Assembly (NCBI GenBank): GCA_030386875.1
Contig: CM059568.1
Span: 30,436,120-30,500,119, forward strand
Reading direction: 5' to 3'
Source of the DNA: Morinoia aosen
Taxonomy: Eukaryota; Arthropoda; Malacostraca; Amphipoda; Talitridae
Length of the DNA stretch: 64,000 bases
Part shown: one piece after another, positions 10,141 to 20,812 of the stretch
Position numbering within the stretch: position 1 is the stretch's first letter
How the letters are laid out: each line of letters begins with the position of its first letter
Made by a program: the position numbers and the translations under genes
The notes under the pieces: generated by a model
What the model saw: the letters and a program-made list of their open reading frames with translations, nothing else
What the model was told of the DNA's origin: nothing
Databases searched by the model: none

Positions 10141-10439
10141 CCTATAACTTAAAATTGAATTCTTTCTTACGTTTTGTAATTTTCAGATGGCTGCTATTGT
10201 GGAAGCCGTAGGTGGGCTACCGCCGGAAGCGCCGCGCCCGGCGTGTTGCGTCTCTGCATGCTAAATCCGCCGGCTCTTTTACGAACCCCTAAAATCTCCT
10301 GGCTTATCAGCAAACCCCACTCAACTTCTTTGCTGTATTCGTTAATGTAATTTCACCCGTAACGAATTACCTTTATTTTATACGGGTTACGAAATAAATT
10401 GAATAAATTAAAATGTTATACTTTGCCCACTCGGTTTTT
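10141..10439 (+). other. Non-coding stretch with a splice-acceptor-like site
   Basis: GTTTTGTAATTTTCAG|ATGGCTGCT at about 10187 is a good splice-acceptor match, followed by a short open frame (MAAIVEAVGG..., about 24 codons). It could pair with the donor at about 9487, making the minisatellite intronic. No similarity to a known protein was recognised. Confidence 0.3.
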
Positions 10440-12069
10440 TCAATAATTTCCACTACCCAGCAATCACAATCGAAGAACTCAAAAACGCACTTCGGACGTT
10501 TTCCCAAAAAGCTCCAGGACCAACTAAAATAACCACACACCACCTTAAACACATACCGCAAAACATGCTCCAGTATCTTCTGTACATATATAACAACGCC
10601 CTTTCAGCGGGTTATTTCCCAAACAAACTGAAACATGCAATAATGATCTTTTTACCGAAGCCCTCCACCTCTCAACACGAGGTGCAAAATTACCGCCCCA
10701 TCTCCCTACTCAACACCCACGCTAAGCTCCTAGACGAGATATTAACCTACAGGCTAACAGACCACCTAACCATCAACAACATCTACAACAGCCGCCAACA
10801 CGGATTTCACCACGGAAGAGGTTTACACACCGCACTTGCCACGCTACACGAGACTCTCCACATTAAACAAACACAGAGAAACAAAACAGACATCATTCTA
10901 CGAGATGTAAGCAAGGCCTTCGACAAAGTCTGGCACACAGGACTCAAATTCAAACTGTCACAGCTACAAATTCACCCCCTATTCACAAAAATCCTGCATA
11001 GCTTCATCACTAACCGCACCGCAGCCATACGAATCGCGAACTACACTGGCCCACCTTTCTCCATCAAATCAGGTGTCCCCCAGGGAGAAGTCCTCTCCCC
11101 CACACTACTTCACACACGACCTTCCCCCACCAATACCCAATACTGACTACATAGCTTTTGCAGACGATATCACATAAATTACATCCGCTAACCATTCATA
11201 TAACATGGCAGCTCTTCTAACAACACGAGCCATCGCCCAAATCAACGATTACGAACGAAAATGGAAAATCCAAACCAATGCAAACAAATTCAAAATAATT
11301 GCCATCAGCCGCCGCAAACACCCAACAGTGCACATCAACAATACCCCACACCCCTACACAAACTCAGGCAAATTTCTGGGACTCACAATCAGCACAACCG
11401 GATATGCACCTCACACCAGACAACGGGCAGCATTAGCACACCCGAACCTCTCACGCCTTTACCGATTCAAACATCTGAACCTAGAAGTAAAACGCCAACT
11501 ATACATCGCTCTAGTAAGATCCACTCTCATCTACCCAACCATTCCCCTACACACGCTTCCACCAACATCTATCTCAACACTCCAGCGTGTACAAAACCGA
11601 GCCACGAGATACATAACAAATTCAGAATGGCAAGATTTCTCCACCTCTGCACAACTACATCGCCGAGCAAACTTGCAACCAATCAACATTACACTCCACA
11701 AACACGCAAAAAGAATCTGGCAAAACATTCACGACATGCACCCACAACTCTACCTACAACTCACATTCCCGCAAGACACTCCACAAATACCACACAAACA
11801 ATTTCAGAGCTCAAAAATGAAAACACTCGCACCCCATCCGAGACCAAAATACACTTAACACGACACTAACGTCGGACGAACAGACGGACGGACAGACTCG
11901 ACGGACCACAACCGACTCCTGCGAATATTTTGTGATAGAGGAGACTTAACCAATACGGCAAGCCCACCCACCCACGTCCAGTACTAAAGATGCTTACTAA
12001 CTAAAGATCCACCCATACAAAGCCCTGACGGGTAATTAACTTCTACCACCCTTAAACTACCTACAAAAA
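10440..12069 (+). pseudogene. 5'-truncated Jockey-like LINE: reverse transcriptase, 3' UTR and poly(A)
   Basis: RT motifs appear in order: QKAPGPT, YRPISLL, DVSKAFDKVWH and GVPQGEVLSP (to about 11.10 kb). A frameshift follows near 11.11 kb, then FADDI, an in-frame TAA about 11.175 kb, and the thumb/C-terminal region (FLGLTIS, NRATRYI). There is no endonuclease, so the copy is 5'-truncated. Non-coding sequence from 11.86 kb ends in AAAAAA at 12069, the expected LINE tail. The frameshift and stop make it dead. Confidence 0.88.
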
Positions 12070-12197
12070 ATTCCAGTTGTGTTTCCCTTACCCTGTCGGG
12101 TTCGTTTGCACCTCAGGCACGCGCTCCGGGCATAGTTGTACAAAGTCTAAAGGTTTACATAGTCTGCCCGGAGTGTAAAGCAGCCTGAGGGAGAACA
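12070..12197 (-). mobile_element. Fragment of a CsRn1-type LTR
   Basis: This is the reverse complement of the first ~130 bp of the LTRs at 43464 and 48266 (TGTTCTCCCTCAGGCTGC...). It can fold through CTCAGGC/GCCTGAG and CCGGGCA/TGCCCGG. It lies between the poly(A) of the plus-strand LINE and the minus-strand LINE. CTACA flanks the LTR-terminal side and also precedes the A-run. Confidence 0.8.
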
Positions 12198-12391
12198 CTA
12201 CAAGGTATTTGTTTATTTCGTTTATAGTTGGATCTGGTTGTGAAGGGGATGTGACACGGGATAATATCTGTTTGTATTTTTTCCAATTTGCTCTATGAAA
12301 ATGTCTTCGTGGTTTAATGGGAATTTGTATTGGGTTAGCTGAGATGGTAGCGACTATTGGAATGTGATCCGATGGTGTGTTGGGGCCGGGC
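12198..12391 (-). pseudogene. Jockey-like LINE, end of the endonuclease domain (third fragment of the minus-strand LINE)
   Basis: The minus strand encodes NTPSDHIPIVATIS, the SDH end of an apurinic-type endonuclease, followed by the basic linker that precedes RT. The frame joins the fragment at 29853-31230 once the composite transposon at 12392-29844 is removed. It stops where the LTR fragment begins. Confidence 0.85.
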
Positions 12392-12495
12392 TGCGCTCGT
12401 GTCAAAAGCTAGCCGCTGCCCCATTCTATCACGATCACCTGTGCTGCATGCCAGATACCGCCAGATCTCGCATACACCACCTGTGATGCATGCCA
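12392..12495 (+). repeat. Outer left terminal inverted repeat of the composite transposon
   Basis: It matches the reverse complement of about 29730-29844. Inside are two near-identical 17-mers, ACCTGTG[C/A]TGCATGCCA, about 40 bp apart. It is cut off by the CR1-like LINE and resumes at 14003. Confidence 0.85.
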
Positions 12496-14002
12496 CTGTT
12501 ATGGCATTCGAGGAATTGCCCATGATTGGTTCAAATCATACCTAACAAATCGGAAACAATACGTTGTCATTGACGACGCAAAATCAGACCCAAAGACAAT
12601 TGGCCATGGAGTTCCACAAGGATCTGTCCTTGGGCCTCTCCTATTTTTGATATTTATAAATGATATCAAATTTACATCATTTTTCAAAATCATACTTTTT
12701 CCGATGACAGCACTCTTTCTGCTGTCCTTCCGAACCCAAATCCCGCTATGATTGATGAAAGTATAAATAATGAACTTCATAAGGTTTCATTATGACTTCA
12801 AGCTAATAAGATAAGCCTCAATATCGATAAAACAAAATATATTACATTCTCATACAAGAAAAATATAACTCTCCCACACATTAAAATTGGCGAAGGTGAA
12901 ATCGAAGAAACTAACTCATGCAAGTTTCTGGGCATCATGATTGATAAACATCTGACCTTTAAAGAGCACATCGCTCATATTAGTTCTAAATTACCAAAAT
13001 CCATCGGAATCCTGTATAAAGTTAAAAATTACCTGCCTGAAACAGCTTTACGAATGCTCTACCGAACGCTCATTTCACCATACTTGCAATACGGAATAGA
13101 AGCATAGCACGGAATTGATAAAAATAAAACCAATATAATTTTTACTCTGCAAAATAGAGCCCTCAGAGCAGTAAAGAACCTAGAATATAATGCTCACACA
13201 AATAATTCATTAAAAATTTACAAATACTTAAACTTTCGGATCTCTACAAAATCTCCGTTTGCAATTTCATTTACAAAACATTAACAATTGAGAGTTCAAA
13301 GTCAAGTCACCCCCAGATCGATAGCGTTCTGGCGCGGTGAATTTAAGTCCTGAGTTCGAATCTCGTGAGCTCCTCGTACATTTATTAACAGTTGATGGCG
13401 ACAATAGCCTAAAACAATTATTAACTGCGAAAACTGGTCATCACGACCATTTAACCCGAAATAGAAGTAAATTCATGCTTCCTTATTATTCAAAGGCCCG
13501 GTCGCAACACAGTATTCTCTTCGTTGGAACTAAAACTTAGAACTCAATACCCGCGGAGATCCGTGATAGTTATTCTTACAAGGTATTCAAAAGAAATCTT
13601 GAGTCTCACTTCCTATCGAAATGCTAGTCGTGTAAGATCACCAAGTCAAATCTTGTCTCCTACATGACTGTTTCCAATAATGTAATTTGCCATGAGTAAT
13701 ATCGCCGATCTACTGTTAAATCGTTTATCGAATGTACTGTTAAATATAATCCATATACCTATATTGTAAAATGAAGTATCTGATATCGAGTAAATTATCT
13801 CACTGATCAGTCTAATGCGAAACTAGGTTAAGTGATTTAAATTATTGTACACCTTAGAATAATGTGATGGTAGGATGCCCCAGAAGTCGCTGAACTTATT
13901 CGGGCCCACAGGTAGCTATATTCAAATTTGATCATTGCACTAGACTTAAGAAACATTCTACCTCTGTATCTCCTGCGGTAAATAAATTGTTTAAATTGTT
14001 TA
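12496..14002 (+). pseudogene. CR1-like LINE, 5'-truncated: RT end, C-terminus and 3' UTR
   Basis: Plus-strand RT starts mid-domain (HDWFKSYLTNRKQ) with GVPQGSVLGPLLFLIFINDI, a damaged motif C (FPDDST), FLGIMIDKHLTF and a C-terminus ending at about 13624. Several stops and a short disruption near 13.29-13.37 kb break the frame. The 3' part (13.89-14.0 kb) recurs at 29593-29710. It sits inside the left arm of the composite transposon, whose sequence resumes at AATACCGCC. Confidence 0.82.
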
Positions 14003-15513
14003 AATACCGCCATCCTACAGTTCATTTTCTATCGAAACTACATGTTTGTTTGGATAAGAAGACTAAAGTATTTCAAATTGTACAATTATATATTACTGTC
14101 GTAATTTTTGCCACGATTTGTTGTGAGAATTTCAATAGTATTTCATTCTTTTGCAGGAATATGAATAATAATAGATTTTAACTGACCGAACTCTCGAGAC
14201 ACTGAACGAACTACTTGGAGAATCGGTAGGTAAAACACACATTTCAAGACTGTTTTCGTTTTGTGCTACAATAGTTCGTCGTCAAGCAAAGTGAACAATA
14301 TTCATGTTCAAAAAGCTGTCGTTGCTTAGGTATTGCATAATTAAGTTGATATAAAATAAAATAATAATAAAGATGGCTGATTTAAAAATAATTTTAATTT
14401 GTGAACGTTTCGGCTTCAAGCACAGGCCATTTTCAACACCTGTAAAAGCAAATTGAAATACAGAAAATACGACATGGCTAAAAGACAAACAGAATACAAT
14501 TGTATTCTGTTATTTCACATAGATATATTTCACGTAGATGTATTTCACGTAGATTGCAGACATTAATTACAATGACCATGATTATCGAAAGCTACATTTT
14601 GCAGAGGTAGATTGAGGAGAGGTAGATAACGAAGAAATACTCATAGGTAATGAAGAGGTACTCGTAGATTACGAATAGGTAAATTACGAAGACGTAGAAT
14701 TGTATTCTTTTTGTCCTATAGCCATGCTGTATTTTCTGTATTTCAATTCGCTTTTACAGGTGTTGAAAATGGCTTGAGCTTGAAGCCGAAACGTTCACTA
14801 ATTAAAATAATTTTTAAATCAGCCATCTTTACTACCATTTTTTTTAAACTTGCAGGAGTGCTCCAACCTAATTTAATCATAAGTTGATATAATTGCTATA
14901 CCTGCTTGCTGATAACTGTACGTAGATAATGCTAGTTTGTGCAGGATGTTTCACGACAAGAGGTTCACAATTTTGCAAGCAGAATATGGCCAGATGAACA
15001 ATTCTTCATCTATGAAATTTTCAGGAAAACACTCTCCTGTTTTTGTAATTTTGGCAATTTATTGTTTTAAAGGGTGAAATATTATGAAAAAATTACTCGC
15101 AATATTTAGGTTGGATTTACGTTTCAAACACTTCTAATATACGAGAATGTACAATGATGAAACTTTGTTTTGGTGATTTCCGATTAAAAGGCTTAAGCAT
15201 AAACGTTTTAGAATTTAATGTAATGAATGTGAGTAAGATCTCGTGACCAAGATTTCAGAGGCCGCTGGTGAGATTTCTGAAATGTTAGACGTGTTTCCTA
15301 ATATCCGGTAGTCGTTAAGACTTTGTATATAGAATATATAAGGGAAACAAGAAAACAGAATACGGTAGTTATCGGTAGTTTTTGATGAATTTCAGCATTA
15401 AGCTTGGTTTCATTAATATTTTTAGTTAGGCACCTTTTCTTTTTGGTGGAAATGTCACCGCCTCTCATTAATGCAGTCTTTCCTCTTGAGATCCCAGCCT
15501 TCCTCCTTGCCAC
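14003..15513 (+). repeat. Inner left arm of the composite transposon's inverted repeat
   Basis: 14003-14350 pairs with 29302-29592 and 29711-29725. 14350-15513 pairs with 19376-20549, for example TGTTAGACGTGTTTCCTAATA on the left against its complement at about 19.6 kb. Similarity stops at CCTTGCCACG, which marks the start of the unique interior. It contains a nested hairpin at 14372-14832. Confidence 0.85.
14372..14832. repeat. Nested hairpin in the left arm, with Penelope-end-like motifs
   Basis: AAGATGGCTGATTTAAAAAT...GAACGTTTCGGCTTC and its inverse (GAAGCCGAAACGTTC...AATCAGCCATCTTT) form arms of about 115 bp around an AT-rich loop. The same hairpin is in the right arm at 20044-20520. The string TTGAAAATGGCTT...AAGCCGAAACG resembles Penelope termini, but its hammerhead-type core is degenerate. 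Confidence 0.75.
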
Positions 15514-15748
15514 GCTTGCCAGAAACTAAGTGTGACGGTAGATCTACTCATGGAAATGGTCCACCTAATAAAGGCGCGTCCAGACCTACACTCATATGTG
15601 TCAAACCAGCGCTACACACACATCCATGGACTCAAAATCACTCCAAAAGTTGAGTCGACACTCACCAAGCCGTTTTCCGGCAATGTTGGAAACCATGGCG
15701 CTGAGTTGTCACACTTCCCAGTCGCGGATCTGATCACATAGAGTAAAG

Positions 15749-16174
15749 ATGGCTGCGACACGTGCTCCTGAGGTTCTGGAATTCTGGAGTAGAACTGCCA
15801 CCGGTGTTTTTATTGATTTAATAGCTTCCCAACCATGTTTGTGGAAGGTTCAAAGTAAGTAATTTAAAAACAAAACATTAAAAGCAGTCGCTCTAATTGA
15901 CATCAAGAAAGCAATGCAACCTTTTATCCCTGACCTGACTGTAGAGAATATAAAAAGAAAAATAAATACTCTGCGTAAACAGTTCAGACGTGAACTTAAA
16001 AATATTGAACAATCTAAAAAATCAGGTGCAGGCGTGTCAGATGTTTATACTCCAAAACTTTGGTGCTTCCATCAACTGGTTTTTCTTAATGAGGGTGAGC
16101 TCCAAAGAGAATCTCGCTCAAGTTTAGATGATGCCAGTACTGGAAAGGTATGTAATTTGATTCTGATGATGTAG
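15749..16174 (+). pseudogene. Harbinger MADF DNA-binding protein
   Basis: ATG 15749 opens MAATRAPEVLEFWSR, then LWKVQS, KAVALIDIKKAM, INTLRKQFRRELKNIEQSKKSG and DVYTPKLWCFHQLVFL: a MADF domain, the accessory protein that brings the transposase to element ends. A single in-frame TAA at 15860-15862 breaks the domain. AAG|GTATGT at about 16147-16152 looks like a splice donor, so the frame after it may be intron. No second exon was found inside the element. Confidence 0.8.
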
Positions 16175-16348
16175 TGACTCCGTCAAACCTTACATTATAA
16201 AAATTTCCGCGTTAAATATAATTAATGCTTATTTAAGGATGAGTACATCTTTTTACATTCGCTAATTAACTATGAACTTGTTCTTGAATCATTTTGCGTT
16301 TTATTAAGTCAAGCACACACTAACGATAAGTGATATAAAGAAAGCAAT

Positions 16349-16839
16349 CTATGAAAACTGTGAAACATTTATCTCATGCGAATCAATACGCAGAACAATG
16401 AAGCAATGAGCAAAACTATGAAAGAATCCATTTTTTCTGAGACAATTAAAAACAAGTGACAGGCTTTGTTTCGATATTCTTGTCGAATATTGCAAAGAAG
16501 TATACGTATTCCCTGTGGCCAAAAAGCGTAGAGTTGCTTCTAACCTCTGCCCAGCAGAGATACTCTCCCTCAGAACTGTGTCACTCCGAGATATACTGAG
16601 TTCAATTTTTCTCAGCAACAAAGAAAATAGCTCAGGCTTCATCCCCATGTAATTTTGAAAGTCACTTTAGGACTCTGCTCGCAGTTCCTTGAAAATGTGC
16701 TCAAAACTACTTTTAATTGGTCTTCTTTGTAGCCAATTCTTCGTCCAAACCTTCTTTTTTTATACTTGCGTAATATTTTCAAGGATGCTGCAACAATACA
16801 GCACACAAGCACTGCTTTCATAAGCTTTTTGCACTTCAT
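16349..16839 (-). pseudogene. Harbinger transposase, N-terminal part only
   Basis: The minus strand encodes RRFGRRIGYKEDQ..., then after a frame change near 16640, MKPELFSLLLRKIE and ISAGQRLEATLRFLATGNTYTSLQYSTRISKQSLS, the conserved region before the DDE_Tnp_4 catalytic core. The catalytic half is absent and the frame ends in unrelated residues, so this copy cannot make active transposase. Confidence 0.8.
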
Positions 16840-17627
16840 TGCCGCCAGTTAATGAAGAGCGCACCTTATCACGACCAGAGACTGCAGCGCACTGAGATCA
16901 TGGAGCTAGGATATACTGGAGGGAGCATAGCCGATTCCAATCGGGTTCAAATTAGCTGCAAAAGTTGGGAGACTGGGGCATCGGCAAGGCCCCACACGTG
17001 AGCCAACCACAGACGCTTGGCTGAAGTTGGCTCCTCCTCGCCTCCTCACCTCCTCTACGATTCGCCCTCCCATTTTCCAAAGCAAGATTAGTACCGCTCC
17101 ACAAATCGAAGGATGAGGTGTGCGTGCAAGTCGCTCTCTAATTTATTATATTCAAGGGCCTGTAATCTTTATAGTTTTCAACTCTAAATGTATCTTTGCT
17201 AGTAATTTTGATATTATTAAGTGTCCTCAAGTGAGAAAACACAATTTATTATCTTTCGGAGTCTTAGAATCCGAAATTAATGATTGACGATTAACTCAAC
17301 AGCTGGTAGAGCATTCAGCGAGCGTGTGCGCATACCAACGTAGTCAGGAGGTAACTGGCTTCCGTGCTGACGTCACACTTGCGAGACGGCTATTGGTTAC
17401 CACAGACATGGGAGAAATCTCAAAAACTGGTTCTCTTCACAGACGGCTATGCTCCCTCCATATATCCTAGCTCCATGACTGAGATTAACAACACAACAAA
17501 GGTGTGGGCAAACCGACAATTTGAGTGTCATCTGAGTCCATGGACGTGCGTGTCAACTCGACAACATGAGTGTAGGTCTGGACGCGCCTTAAAGCTGCTG
17601 ATATGGAGCAAGTACTGTAGTTTCCAC

Positions 17628-17877
17628 ACAGGATCCTGTGCCTGCAGAAGTACACGTTAATGACTCTCTCCAGCAGGATACTTCTAAAGAGACTTCATCT
17701 GAGCGGGATTCCACATTAGAACTGTTCAAAAATGTTCTACACTTGTTAGATTCATTTGAGGTTAGGAAGGGATTGCAGTGTTTCAAGTTGAGATTAGGAA
17801 AAAAATTAAAACCAAATCCCAACCGACAACTTTTCTTCACACTGCTGGCAGCACAATTTTTAACAAGAGGTCTCTGA
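17628..17877 (+). other. Open frame in the composite transposon's interior, possible exon
   Basis: TTTCCACACAG|GATCCTGTG looks like a splice acceptor, followed by about 82 codons ending in TGA. The frame is charged (DTSKETSSERDSTLELFKN, then LRLGKKLKPNPNRQ). It lies outside the Harbinger TIR, in the about 1.8 kb unique to the composite transposon, so it is the best local candidate for a remnant of that element's own gene. It resembles no family I can name. Confidence 0.3.
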
Positions 17878-19375
17878 GCAGGAAAATTGTGTTCCAACTG
17901 ACAAGCGACGGACTCGTGATCCAATAACGCGCACCCTAACACGAGTATTTTCACCTATGTGTCACAGGGATTTTGTGTTTTTAGTGACTCACATTCATCT
18001 TGCATTTCCAAACCCAAATTAATTTCCGCAAAGATAGAGAGGATGTTAAATGTGAGGGTATTTTAGTAACTACTTTCTCTACTTCAGTCTCATTGAAACA
18101 TTTAAAAAAGGCCTCGGATTTGACGAATGTCATAACTATAAGATCATAATTTTAATCTTCTTATTCTGGTCTCAAATTGCTGTCGTAAGCTTTGTGTGGT
18201 AAACTCTTCTTACCTTTTTATTCTCGTGAATACACTACGACAACACTAATTTTAGATAGATAACTTTTGTACGGTTTCACCTATGTTGAAAATATTACAG
18301 CTAGCAATGTAAAACAATACTTTTCATGTCTTTAACCCGATGAACTCTTTGCGCCAGTACTATTAGCGTAAGTAAGAAATATCATAGCCATTTTGTGTTT
18401 TGTTATAGCAAATATTATCGTTGGGACACCTTACATAGGGATGAAAGACCGGATGTGGGTTTTCACCGGATGTAGGATATATACAAATGTGAAGCGTAAC
18501 CAAATGTAGAGGCATGACCGGATGCGGGGCATCACCGGAAGAGGGAGTGAAGTGTTGTCAGATGAGCGAAAGGAATTTTTGGATTCTGGAGTTGATGATT
18601 TATTAGAAAAATAATAAGCTCCATTTCCATTTCCGGGCACCACAGATGAAGTACTACTAATTGTGGAAAAGCAACCTTCATTCCGCTGCATGGAACCAAC
18701 AGTTGTGATGCTCATTATAGTCGACAGGAATAAATAAGATCAATATTAGAAAGACTTAGCGAACGTAAAATAAGATAAATTTTCACTTTCTAGCAAAAAT
18801 TGCAGAAATTGAAACTTAGAAATTGAAACACAGAAACTGAAACTTAGTGCCGCCCTCCAAATGCAAACGATCCTTTTATACATATTATTGTTTATTTTTT
18901 ATTAACTTGTGCTTCTCTCTAAATCCTGTGTCGACAATTATCATGTGTATTACGATAACCATGTATGAATAGCAATTAAGGATCTAAATCATATGTTTCA
19001 ACACTTAACATGGGTATTACGATAACCATGTATAAATAGCAATAAAGGGTCTTTTTGCTAAGGTATTTGAATGCATTTTTCGGTTTTATTTTTCAATACT
19101 TGTGCGCACTAATGAAAGTGTTTTTCAAATGAGCGTCGCGAGGATTGTGCTCTCTTAGTTCAAAATCAGACTAGGCAAGGAAAGGAACTTATTTTTGTTG
19201 TACTTTTCTATCAATCATTTTGTTTCAACATTCTACACGGGTATTACGATACCAATGTGTTATAATCATTTAAGGATGTTAATGTTAAGGTGTTTTAAAA
19301 ACCAATGTATCGACATTTCATGTTTGTGCTTTATTGGAAATAAAAATTTTTTCTTTTCTTCTTTCTTTTCTTTTC
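17878..19375. repeat. Unique interior of the composite transposon with a repeated 35-80 bp motif
   Basis: GTATTACGATAACCATGTAT[G/A]AATAGCAAT occurs at about 18.95 and 19.01 kb, and in weaker form at about 19.24 kb. No coding region was recognised; a 94-codon minus-strand frame at 18431-18715 has no features I can name. Confidence 0.5.
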
Positions 19376-20549
19376 GTGGCAAGGAGGAAGGCTGGGATCT
19401 CAAGAGGAGAGACTGCATTAATGTGATTCGGTGACATTTCCACCTAAAGGATAAGGTGCATAAATAAAAATATTAATGAAACCAAGCCCAATGCTAAAAT
19501 TCATTAAAAACTACCAATAACTACCGTATTCTGTTTTCTTATTTCCCTTATATATTCTATATACAAAGTCTTAACGACTACCGGATATTAGGAAACACGT
19601 CTAACATTTCAGAAATCTCACCAGCGGCCTCTGAAATCTTGGTCACGAGATCTTACTCACATTCATTACATTACATTCTAAAACGTTTATGCTTAAGCCT
19701 TTTAATCGGATATCACCAAAACAAAGTTTCATCATTGTACATTTTCGTATATTAGAAGTGTTTGAAACGTAAATCCAACCTAAATATTGCGAATAATTGT
19801 GGTATAATATTTCATCCTTTAAAACAATAAATTGCTAAAATTACAAAAACCGGAAAGTGTTTTCCTGAAAATTTCATTGAAGAAGAATTGTTCATCTGAC
19901 CATATTCTGCTTGCGAAATTGTGTACCTCTTGTCGTAAAACATCCTGCACAAACTAGCATTATCTACGTACAGTTATCAGCGAGCAGGTAGCAATTATAT
20001 CAACTTGTGATTAAATTAAGTTGGAGCACTCCTGCAAGTTTTAAAATAAAAATGATAGTAAGATGGCTGATTAAAAAATTATTTTAATTAGTGAACGTTT
20101 CGGCTTCAAGCTCAAGCCATTATTATCAACACATGTAAAAGCGAATTGAAATACAGAAAATACAACATGGCTATAAGACAAAAAGAATACAATTCTACGT
20201 CTTCGTAATTTACCTTTTCGTAATCTACGAGTACCTCTTCATTACCTATGAGTATTTCTTCGTTATCTACCTCTCCTCAATCTACCTCTGCAAAATATAG
20301 CTTTCGATAATCAAGGTCATTGTAATCAACGTCTGCAATCTACGTGAAATACATTTACGTGAAATATATCTATGTGAAATAACAGAATACAATTGTATTC
20401 TTTTTGTCTTTTAGCCATGTCGTATTTTCTGTATTTCAATTTGCTTTTACAGGTGTTGAAAATGGCTTAGCTTGAAGCCGAAACGTTCACTAATTAAAAT
20501 AATTTTTAAATCAGCCATTTTTACTATCATTTTTATTTTATATCAACTT
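19376..20549 (-). repeat. Inner right arm of the composite transposon's inverted repeat
   Basis: Reverse complement of 14350-15513 over its full length, including the nested hairpin (20044-20520). It is interrupted after ATATCAACTT by the SINE-like insert; the outer part of the arm resumes at about 20796 and, beyond the Gmr1-like element, at 29302. Confidence 0.85.
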
Positions 20550-20550
20550 G

Positions 20551-20795
20551 ACCCGGGTTCGAAACTCGGCGCTGGCGGTGGCGATTTTCTCTGTTGGGTA
20601 TAGGAGAAAAATTCCAAGCACAATACCCCACTCTACCCAGGTGTCTGAAATGGGTACCGGTCTTGACCGGGGGAAAGCGTCATGGCGTCCTGGCGTTAGT
20701 TATAAGGCATTTGAAAATCCAATGTACAAGGTGATATGTATCAGGCTTGATTGGAAATAAAGCATCCGTAGATGCCTTCATTTTTTATTTATTTA
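20551..20795 (+). mobile_element. SINE-like sequence with a tRNA-type B box
   Basis: ACCCGGGTTCGAAACTCGG at the left edge matches an RNA polymerase III B box (GGTTCGA). A non-coding body and a T-rich end with GCATCCGTAGATGC follow. The sequence is absent from the matching place in the left arm, so it is an insertion. The A box is missing, so the copy is 5'-truncated or the assignment is wrong. Confidence 0.5.
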
Positions 20796-20812
20796 AATAT
20801 GCAATTACTAAG

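Larger units (their letters stand above)
15572..17589. mobile_element. PIF/Harbinger DNA transposon (2,018 bp) with TAA target duplication
   Basis: The ends are AGGCGCGTCCAGACCTACAC and its inverse GTGTAGGTCTGGACGCGCCT, flanked by TAA at 15569-15571 and 17590-17592, the 3-bp T-W-A duplication of this superfamily. It encodes the two standard proteins, a MADF/Myb-like DNA-binding protein and a transposase, in converging orientation; both are broken. It lies in the unique interior of the composite transposon. Confidence 0.9.

Noticed and set aside
11261-11869. 202-codon Thr/His/Pro-rich frame
   Set aside because: It overlaps the LINE RT in another frame and reflects its C-rich codon use.
10440-12391. 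A single LINE with a twin-priming inversion (RT plus strand, endonuclease minus strand)
   Set aside because: The inverted part would have to lie upstream of the RT, away from the poly(A). Here the minus-strand part lies beyond the poly(A) and belongs to the LINE at 29.85-33.8 kb.
13300-13370. tRNA-like string with GAGTTCGAATCTCG
   Set aside because: Only a B-box-like stretch is present. No A box or cloverleaf could be fitted, so it is treated as part of the disrupted CR1-like LINE.
17360-17660. 98-codon plus-strand frame across the Harbinger right end
   Set aside because: It crosses the TIR and target duplication and has no protein features.
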